DNA of 64,000 bases from Pseudomonadota bacterium. Its GTDB lineage: Bacteria; Pseudomonadota; Gammaproteobacteria; Steroidobacterales; Steroidobacteraceae. Every line of letters starts with the position of its first letter. Position 1 is the first letter of the stretch. The position numbers and the translations under genes were made by a program. The notes beneath the pieces were generated by a model. That model had not been told where the DNA came from. It did not search any database and saw only the letters and a list, made by a program, of their open reading frames with translations. Positions 58,002 to 64,000 of this stretch are shown here, in pieces. Location: positions 1-64,000 of the forward strand of contig JAJYUA010000016.1 in the NCBI GenBank assembly GCA_021792755.1. The letters are read 5' to 3'.

Positions 58002-60581
58002 GTGACCCGCACCGTTTCCGAGTGGATCGTCCTGAAGTTCGGGGGGACCAGCGTCTCCTCGCTCGCCAACTGGCGCAACATCGCCCGGGTGACCGCCGAG
58101 CGCGCGCGCGAGGGCGCGCGGGTGCTCATCGTGCATTCCGCCGTGAGCGGCATCACCGATCGGCTGGAGAAACTGCTTGATGCGGCCCGCGGCCAGAGGC
58201 ACGAGGAGCAACTGCGCTTCATCGAGGAGCGCCACGTGCGTCTCGCCGCAGAGCTTCTCATCCCCTTGGGCGAGCTCTGCGAGCGCCAGCTCGCCGAGCT
58301 CAGGCAGATCGCAGCCGGTGTCGCCCTCATCGGGGAGGTGAGCGATCGCACCCGGGCGCGCGTCATGGCCTGCGGAGAGCTGATGGCCACCGATCTCGGT
58401 GCGCGCTTCCTGCGCTCCCAAGGTCTGCAGGCGCAGTGGGCCGATGCACGCACCATGTTGAGCGCCGAGGAACGCACCAGCGCCTCTGCGAAGGCGAGCG
58501 TGCTCTCGGCGGTGTGCAATTTCGCACCCGATCGCCTACTCGAGCAGCGCCTGCGCGCGATGGCCCCGATCGTGGTGACACAGGGGTTCATCGCCAGCGA
58601 CGCCGACGGCAACACCGTGTTGCTCGGGCGCGGCGGCTCGGACACCTCCGGGGCGTACTTCGCCGCGAAGCTGCGCGCGCAGCGGCTGGAGATCTGGACC
58701 GACGTGCCGGGACTGTTCAGCGCCAACCCGCGCTCGACGCCCACGGCGCGGCTGCTGCGCGCGTTGCACTACGACGAGGCGCAGGAGATCGCCACCAGCG
58801 GCGCGAAGGTGCTGCACCCGCGCTGCATCCTCCCGGTGCGCCAGTACGGCATCCCGCTGCACGTGTACGCCACGCAGGCCCCTGAGCTCGAGGGCACGGT
58901 CCTCTCCGCCGAGGGCGATGATACGGCGCAGGTCAAGGCGGTGTGCACCAAGAAGGGCATCACGCTGGTCTCGCTCGAGAGCCCCGGCATGTGGCACCAG
59001 GTGGGCTTTCTCGCCGACGCCTTCCAGGTGTTCAAGCGCCACGGCATGTCGATCGACCTGGTCTCGACCTCCGAGACCAACGTCACCGTGTCGCTCGACC
59101 CGGCCGCCAACACCCTGGATGCGGCCTTGCTCAACGCCCTGGTGAGCGATCTGTCGCGCCTGTGCCGCGTGCAGCTGATCGGCCCCTGTGCCTCGGTGAG
59201 CCTGGTCGGGCGCAACATCCGCGCGATCCTGCACCAGCTGGGCGGAGCGTTCGAGTTCTTCGAGGAGCAGAAGATCTACCTGGTGAGCCAGGCGGCCAAC
59301 GATCTCAATTTCACGTTCGTGGTCGACGAAGCCCAAGGCGACCGGCTCGTCGATCAGTTGCACGAGCTGCTGATTCGGCCGGTGGGGGGCGATCGCGTGC
59401 TCGGGCCGACCTGGGAGCAGCTGTTCGCCGGAACACGGCCCGCCGCTGTGCCGCCCTCGACGTGGTGGCGCGAGCATCGCGAGCCGCTGTTCGCGGCGCT
59501 TGGAAAGCGCGACTGCGCGTTCGTCTACCACCTGGACAGCGTGCGTGCGCGGGCGCGGGCGCTGCGCTCGATGGGCTCGGTGGCGCGCGTGCATTACGCC
59601 ATGAAGGCCAACCCGCATCCCGAGCTGCTGCGTGCCGTCAGGCAGGAGGGCATCGAGCTGGAGTGTGTCTCGCGCGGCGAGCTCGAGCGCGTGCTCGAGT
59701 TGTTCGCAGACATCGACCCGCGCCGCGTGCTCTACACGCCCAATTTCGCATCGCGCGAGGAATACCGTTGGGCGCTCGAGCGCGGCGTGCAGCTCACGGT
59801 CGATAACCTGCACGTGCTCGAGTGGGAGGATCTGCTGCGGGGCCAGGAGATCTTCGTGCGGGTCGACACCGGCGTGGGCGCCGGCCACCACCATCACGTC
59901 CGCACGGCCGGCGCGCATGCCAAGTTCGGGGTGCCGGTCGCGGACCTCGAGCGCTTCGCGCGCGAAGCGCAGCGCCGCGGGGCGCGCATCGTCGGCCTGC
60001 AGGCGCACGTGGGCAGCGGAATCTTCGATGTGACGACATGGGAGCACACCGCGCGCCAGCTCGCCGGGCTCGCCCGCCTCCTCGGTGAGGTGCGCGTCAT
60101 CGACATCGGCGGGGGCCTTGGCGTGCCGGAACGGAGCGAGCAACGCGAGCTCGATCTTGGCAAGCTCGACACGCTGCTCGCCGCCGTGCGGGCCGAGCAT
60201 CCACAGCTCGAGGTCTGGATGGAGCCCGGGCGGTATATCTCGGCACCCGCAGGCGTGCTGCTTGCCCGTGTCACCCAGATCAAGACCAAAGGGCAGGTGC
60301 GCTACGTGGGCGTGGCGACCGGCATGAACTCTTTGATCCGGCCGGCGCTCTATGGGGCATACCATGAGATCGTCAACCTCACCCGCCTCGCAGAGCCGGC
60401 GAGCGAGGTGGTCAATGTCGTCGGACCGATCTGCGAAAGCGCCGACGTGCTCGGCCACGATCGTCTCCTGCCGCCGACGCTCGAGGGGGATGTGCTGCTC
60501 ATCGCCAACGCCGGGGCGTATGGGCGCGCCATGAGCTCGCACTACAACCTGCGCGACCCGGCCGAGGAGATCGTTCTCTGA
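58002..60581 (+). CDS. lysAC: Bifunctional aspartate kinase/diaminopimelate decarboxylase
   Basis: One 859-residue polypeptide carries the first and last dedicated steps of lysine synthesis. Residues 1-460 are aspartokinase: VLKFGGTSVSS, LGRGGSDTSGAYFAAKL, and two ACT regulatory repeats (about 300-460, with VSLDPAANTLDAA and SLVGRNIRAIL). Residues about 490-859 are the PLP decarboxylase: HYAMKANPHPELL with Lys535, GLQAHVGSGIFDV, IDIGGGLGVPE, EPGRYISAPAGVLLARV, and the active-site cysteine in GPICESADVLG. It starts at GTG 58002 with AGGA upstream. Fused LysA/LysC enzymes are known from Xanthomonas relatives. Its stop overlaps the proposed PBP1b start. Confidence 0.95.
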   Translation: MTRTVSEWIVLKFGGTSVSSLANWRNIARVTAERAREGARVLIVHSAVSGITDRLEKLLDAARGQRHEEQLRFIEERHVRLAAELLIPLGELCERQLAELRQIAAGVALIGEVSDRTRARVMACGELMATDLGARFLRSQGLQAQWADARTMLSAEERTSASAKASVLSAVCNFAPDRLLEQRLRAMAPIVVTQGFIASDADGNTVLLGRGGSDTSGAYFAAKLRAQRLEIWTDVPGLFSANPRSTPTARLLRALHYDEAQEIATSGAKVLHPRCILPVRQYGIPLHVYATQAPELEGTVLSAEGDDTAQVKAVCTKKGITLVSLESPGMWHQVGFLADAFQVFKRHGMSIDLVSTSETNVTVSLDPAANTLDAALLNALVSDLSRLCRVQLIGPCASVSLVGRNIRAILHQLGGAFEFFEEQKIYLVSQAANDLNFTFVVDEAQGDRLVDQLHELLIRPVGGDRVLGPTWEQLFAGTRPAAVPPSTWWREHREPLFAALGKRDCAFVYHLDSVRARARALRSMGSVARVHYAMKANPHPELLRAVRQEGIELECVSRGELERVLELFADIDPRRVLYTPNFASREEYRWALERGVQLTVDNLHVLEWEDLLRGQEIFVRVDTGVGAGHHHHVRTAGAHAKFGVPVADLERFAREAQRRGARIVGLQAHVGSGIFDVTTWEHTARQLAGLARLLGEVRVIDIGGGLGVPERSEQRELDLGKLDTLLAAVRAEHPQLEVWMEPGRYISAPAGVLLARVTQIKTKGQVRYVGVATGMNSLIRPALYGAYHEIVNLTRLAEPASEVVNVVGPICESADVLGHDRLLPPTLEGDVLLIANAGAYGRAMSSHYNLRDPAEEIVL

Positions 60582-62890
60582 AGCGCGGGAGCCGACGCGG
60601 GGCGCGGAGAAGAACCTCCGGCGGCAAGAGCCGCCTCCCGAAACGCCCCTGGCGCAGGCGGCTTCTCGGGGCGGGCCTCGCCGCCGCGCTCGTCGCGTTT
60701 CTCGCCTTCACCGGCTATGCGCTGTATCTGAACAGGCTGGTCACGAGCCGGTTCGAGGCGCTGCACTGGACGCTCCCGGCGCGTGTGTACGCCGCTCCGA
60801 TGCAGCTGTACGCGGGACTGCCGCTTACCGAGGTGCAGCTCGAGCATGAACTGGGGCGCCTCTCCTACCGCCGGGTGGCGCGGCTGCAGGGGCCCGGAAC
60901 CTATCGCGCCGGGACCTCAGCAGTCGATGTGATGCTGCGGCCCGCCCGGTTCGCCGACCGCGCCCGCGGGGCGATGCTGCTCAAGGTGGCCTTCGGCCCG
61001 GCCGGCATCGAGGGCGTGCGCGATGGGGCGGGGCGGCAGGTGCCGGTGATCCGTCTCGATCCGCTGCTCATCGGCAGCATCTTCCCGCGCGACGGGGTGG
61101 ATCGCATCGTCGTCAGCCCGAAGCAGGTCCCGCCGCTGCTGCCGGCGGCGCTGAAAGCGGTCGAGGACCGCACCTTCGATACCAACTGGGGCATCGATCC
61201 GACGGCCATCCTGCGCTCTGCGTGGATCGATCTGCTTGCCCATCGCTACCAGGAGGGCGCGAGCACCCTGACACAACAGCTGGTGCGCAGCTACTTTCTC
61301 AACGACCGGCGGACCCTGTGGCGCAAGCTGCGCGAGGCCGTCATGGCGGTCTCGCTGACCATGCACTTCAGCAAGGCCTCCATCATGAACGCCTATCTCA
61401 ACGAGATTTTCCTCGGCCAGGACGGCAGCCGCTCCATTCACGGCTTCGGGCTCGCGAGCGAGTTCTACTTCGGCGAGCCGCTCGCGGAGCTCGATCTGCC
61501 GCAGATCGCGACTCTGGTGGCCATCGTGCGCGGACCGACGTATTACAACCCGCGCCGCCACCCGCATCGTGCGTTGGCGCGGCGCGACAGGGTGCTGCGC
61601 ATCCTCGCCCGCCAAGGTATCGTCACCCCGGGACGGGCCGAGGCGGCCATCCGTCAGCCGCTCGGCGTGACACCTCTCGCCGTGGGCGCGTACTACCCGG
61701 CCTATATGGACCTGGTGCGCCAGACGCTCAAGCGCGACTACCCGGAGCGGGAGCTGACGGAGGCGGGCTTGAGGATCTACACCAGCCTCGATCCGAGGGT
61801 GCAGCAGATCGCCCAGCACGCGCTCGATGCGCAGCTGCACGGCCTCGATCGCTGGCACCACCGCCGTCACGAGCGGTTGCAGGGAGCGGTGGTGGTCACC
61901 TCGCCCCAGACGGGCGACGTGCTGGCGCTCGTCGGCGGGCGCGATGCCGATTACGACGGCTTCAACCGCGCGCTCTATGCGCGCCGCTCCATCGGCTCGA
62001 CGGTCAAGCCGTTCATCTATCTCACGGCGCTCGAGACAGGCGATTACGACCCGGCCACCATCATCGAGGACGAGCCGGTCGCCGTCACACTGGGCGCGGG
62101 CCGGTACTGGCGCCCGAGGGATTACACGCGCGTCGACCTCGGGCCGGTGCCCCTGGTGCGCGCGCTCGCCGACTCGCTGAATGACGCCACGGTGAGGCTC
62201 GGCATGGGGATCGGCCTTCCCAAGGTGGCCGACACGCTCAGGCGATTCGGCCTCACCGAGCGGATCGAGGAGGTGCCGGCGATGCTCCTCGGAGCCAGCG
62301 ATCTGTCGCCGTTCGAGCTGGCACAGCTGTACAACGGGCTGGCCGACGGAGGCTTCCGCACGCCGCTGCGGGCGGTGCAGGCCGTGGTGAGCGCCGGCGG
62401 CAAGCCGTTGAAGGCGTTCCCGGTGCGGGTAACGCAGGTGGCTCCGCCCGCCGATGTCTATGAAGTCACCACCATGATGGAGCAGGTGCTGCAGCACGGA
62501 ACGGGCACTCCGGCGCTCGCCATCCTGCCGCCGGGCCTTACGACCGCGGGCAAGACCGGCACTTCCCAGAACGACCGGGACAGCTGGTTCGCGGGGTTCT
62601 CGGGCAGCGACCTGGTGGTCGTGTGGGTCGGATACGATCACGATCAGCCGACCGGCCTCACCGGCTCGATGGGGGCATTGCCGGTCTGGGCACACATCAT
62701 GGCCTCGATCGGCACTGTGCCGCTCAGCATGCCGCCGCCGCAGAGTCTGACCGACACGTGGATCGATTTTGCAACGGGGCTGCAGACGACTCCGGCTTGT
62801 GACGGGGACAGCGCGGTCGAGGTCGCCGTGCCGCAGGGCACGCAGCTGCCCGAGATGGGGGGCTGCGGCCTGGGTGAAGGTCTTCTATGA
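60578..62890 (+). CDS. mrcB: Penicillin-binding protein 1B, apparently CTG-initiated
   Basis: A bifunctional peptidoglycan synthase: TM anchor (GAGLAAALVAFLAFTGYALY), UB2H-like domain (ARVYAAPMQLYAGLPLTEVQ), glycosyltransferase (catalytic Glu196 in AVEDRTFDTNWGID; EGASTLTQQLVRSYFL; NEIFLGQ), and transpeptidase (Ser474 in SIGSTVKPF; SLND; KTGTS with Lys659). The first ATG, at 60785, would delete the anchor. No ATG, GTG or TTG occurs in frame between the preceding stop and that anchor. A CTG at 60578 overlaps the lysAC stop and has GAGGAGA seven bases upstream, so it is taken as the start (770 residues, near the family's 780-840). A point mutation or sequencing error of an original ATG is the alternative. 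Confidence 0.88.
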   Translation: MKRGSRRGARRRTSGGKSRLPKRPWRRRLLGAGLAAALVAFLAFTGYALYLNRLVTSRFEALHWTLPARVYAAPMQLYAGLPLTEVQLEHELGRLSYRRVARLQGPGTYRAGTSAVDVMLRPARFADRARGAMLLKVAFGPAGIEGVRDGAGRQVPVIRLDPLLIGSIFPRDGVDRIVVSPKQVPPLLPAALKAVEDRTFDTNWGIDPTAILRSAWIDLLAHRYQEGASTLTQQLVRSYFLNDRRTLWRKLREAVMAVSLTMHFSKASIMNAYLNEIFLGQDGSRSIHGFGLASEFYFGEPLAELDLPQIATLVAIVRGPTYYNPRRHPHRALARRDRVLRILARQGIVTPGRAEAAIRQPLGVTPLAVGAYYPAYMDLVRQTLKRDYPERELTEAGLRIYTSLDPRVQQIAQHALDAQLHGLDRWHHRRHERLQGAVVVTSPQTGDVLALVGGRDADYDGFNRALYARRSIGSTVKPFIYLTALETGDYDPATIIEDEPVAVTLGAGRYWRPRDYTRVDLGPVPLVRALADSLNDATVRLGMGIGLPKVADTLRRFGLTERIEEVPAMLLGASDLSPFELAQLYNGLADGGFRTPLRAVQAVVSAGGKPLKAFPVRVTQVAPPADVYEVTTMMEQVLQHGTGTPALAILPPGLTTAGKTGTSQNDRDSWFAGFSGSDLVVVWVGYDHDQPTGLTGSMGALPVWAHIMASIGTVPLSMPPPQSLTDTWIDFATGLQTTPACDGDSAVEVAVPQGTQLPEMGGCGLGEGLL

Positions 62891-63438
62891 ATCGAAACAT
62901 TCGCAACGCCCTGGCGGTGGTCGCGCTGATGACGGCGGCCGTGCTGTCGGGGTGCACCGTCTACGGTCCGCCCCTGGCCACCGGCCCCGCTGGGCCGCAG
63001 CCGGCATCGGCCCGGCGGGGGCTGATTCAGCAGCCGCCCGCCGCGGCGTCGCCGCCGCACTCGACGCCCGCTCCCGCCGCGCCGCCGCCCGCTGCGCGCC
63101 ATGTCCAGCTGAGCGCGCCCGCCGCGGCGCTGGTGAGCATGGCGCAGGCGCAGGAGCGCAGCGGCAACTTCGGGCTTGCGGCGCAGACTCTGGAGCGGGC
63201 GCTGTCGATCGAGCCGCGCAACCCCCTGGTGTGGATGGCGCTCGGCAAGGAGCGACTCGCGGCCGGTAATCCTGCCCAGGCCTACGGCATGGCGCGCAAG
63301 GCGTTGTATCTTGCCGGCGGCGCCCCGGACGTGCAGGCCTTCGCCTGGGGCCTGATCGCCGCGGCGCTGCGCGCCGAGGGGCGCAATCAGGCCGCGGTGG
63401 CCGCCGAGCGCAAGGCGGCCGAGCTCTTTCCCCCGTGA
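62887..63438 (+). CDS. TPR-containing lipoprotein
   Basis: A 183-residue lipoprotein. The signal peptide ends in the lipobox AAVLSGCTVYG. A Pro/Ala-rich linker (about 35-72) leads to TPR-like helices (LVSMAQAQERSGNFGLAAQT, LERALSIEPRNPLVWMALGK, GMARKALYLAGGAPDVQAFA). The ATG overlaps the PBP1b stop by 4 bp, so it is translationally coupled. By position it resembles the outer-membrane TPR lipoproteins encoded beside mrcB in several gammaproteobacteria, which may act as PBP1b cofactors; that role is inference here. Confidence 0.88.
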   Translation: MNRNIRNALAVVALMTAAVLSGCTVYGPPLATGPAGPQPASARRGLIQQPPAAASPPHSTPAPAAPPPAARHVQLSAPAAALVSMAQAQERSGNFGLAAQTLERALSIEPRNPLVWMALGKERLAAGNPAQAYGMARKALYLAGGAPDVQAFAWGLIAAALRAEGRNQAAVAAERKAAELFPP

Positions 63439-63468
63439 GTGACCGCCGGTGCCGCAAAGGGCAATGAC

Positions 63469-63847
63469 ATGGCAACCCGGAGCAAGTCGCGTAAGACTCC
63501 TCGCAGCGGCGCAGCAGGCACGTCGGCCGCGCTGGTGAGTGCGCTGCACTAGATCTATCTGGCAGGCCTCGGCGCGGCCAGCCGGGCCCGCAGCGGCGCC
63601 CCCGGGCTTTTCGAGGAACTCGTCGCCGAGGGGGGCGCGCGTTCAGGCCGAGACCGGCACCGCCGCCGCGCGGGCGTTTCAGGCGATCGTCGGGGACGCC
63701 CAGGCCAAGGTGAGCGCGCGGGTCGGGCAGGTGCGCGGCCAGGCGGCCGATGCGCTCAACACCAACATCGAGCGGCTGGCGCCTCGCCGGGCCGCGAAGC
63801 GTGCCGCGCGGCGCAAGCCCGCCGGATCGCCGATGTCCGCCCCCTGA
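63469..63847 (+). pseudogene. Broken phasin gene (nonsense plus frameshift)
   Basis: From ATG 63469 the product would begin MATRSKSRKTPRSGAAGTSA (basic, PhaF-like), reach SALH and hit TAG at 63550, where phasins have Q before IYLAGLGA. After the stop the same frame reads IYLAGLGAASRARSGAPG and LFEELVAEGG. A run of six G at 63630-63635 then shifts the frame by one; the homologous reading resumes as ARVQAETGTAAARAFQAIV and GDAQAKVSARVGQVRGQAAD, ending at 63847. Phasins coat polyhydroxyalkanoate granules. With two independent lesions the gene is inactive unless the assembled sequence is wrong at both sites. Confidence 0.8.
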
Positions 63848-63853
63848 GGCGGG

Positions 63854-64000
63854 ATGCTGACCCTCGAGCCCGCCCTGGCCGGGGGCGGCTCGCGCCGGCG
63901 GGCAGGCGCGGGCAAGCTTGCCATCGCGCTCGCCGGCGGCGGGCCGCTTGGCACGTTCTACGAGATCGGCGCGCTGCACGCGATCGGGGAGGCAATCATC
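63854..64000 (+). CDS. Patatin-like phospholipase, N-terminal part (runs off window)
   Basis: Forty-nine codons from ATG 63854 are present. LAIALAGGGPLGTFYEIGAL contains the glycine-rich oxyanion loop GGGPLG and YEIGAL typical of patatin-like lipases; the GxSxG serine lies beyond the window. It starts six bases after the phasin remnant on the same strand. Patatin-like proteins beside phasin genes occur in PHA-producing gammaproteobacteria, so a granule or membrane lipid role is plausible. Confidence 0.8.
   Translation, partial: MLTLEPALAGGGSRRRAGAGKLAIALAGGGPLGTFYEIGALHAIGEAII

Overview
The window is high-GC DNA (by eye about two thirds G+C) with tightly packed genes and many 4-bp stop/start overlaps. 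It looks chromosomal and gammaproteobacterial. The rpsA-ihfB-lapB-galU block, the fused aspartate kinase/diaminopimelate decarboxylase (lysAC), PBP1b, LapB and a Liu-type leucine degradation cluster point to the Xanthomonadales/Nevskiales/Steroidobacterales neighbourhood. That placement is inferred from gene content, not from any search. No rRNA, tRNA, CRISPR array, prophage or intact transposase was found.

Layout. 1-4.9 kb: translation and envelope core (ribosomal protein S1, IHF beta, LapB, GalU). 5-9.4 kb: a FUSC-family membrane protein, the collapsed remains of an efflux/ABC/sensor-kinase operon, and two small accessory proteins (DUF2934 and a repeat-rich coiled coil). 9.5-14.1 kb: a CnoX-like thioredoxin/TPR chaperone divergent from an unusually large Fe-S/flavin fusion oxidoreductase. 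14.1-22.1 kb: an OmpR-type two-component system divergent from a complete tripartite RND efflux operon.

22.1-31.8 kb is the most interesting region. A BigR-type thiol-switch ArsR repressor sits between two divergent gene sets. Leftward are bigR, an Old Yellow Enzyme and a metallo-beta-lactamase-fold hydrolase. Rightward are a YgaP-like membrane protein, an RND adaptor, an RND permease, a sulfide:quinone oxidoreductase with all three redox cysteines, and a TolC-family channel. A 14-bp inverted repeat exactly within the -35/-10 spacer of the rightward promoter is the obvious repressor site. The block reads as a sulfide- or persulfide-responsive oxidation-plus-efflux module.

31.8-49 kb: a Kch-like potassium channel, a small zinc-ribbon protein, a secreted BNR/sortilin-repeat protein followed by a secreted M61 peptidase, NDH-2, a DUF190 PII-like protein, YajR, a chalcone-isomerase-like secreted protein, QueD, an orphan LytS-type kinase overlapping a Spinster-type MFS transporter, ferredoxin-NADP reductase and an HSDL2-like SDR. 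48.3-53.9 kb: leucine degradation (GntR regulator, isovaleryl-CoA dehydrogenase, both methylcrotonyl-CoA carboxylase subunits), with palindromic operators in the 50-bp divergent promoter. 53.9-64 kb: a glycine-zipper envelope protein, alkyladenine glycosylase, an orphan FixJ-type regulator, a DksA/TraR zinc-finger protein, a SAM hydrolase, a small acidic protein, lysAC, PBP1b (apparently starting at CTG), a TPR lipoprotein, a doubly broken phasin gene and the start of a patatin-like phospholipase.
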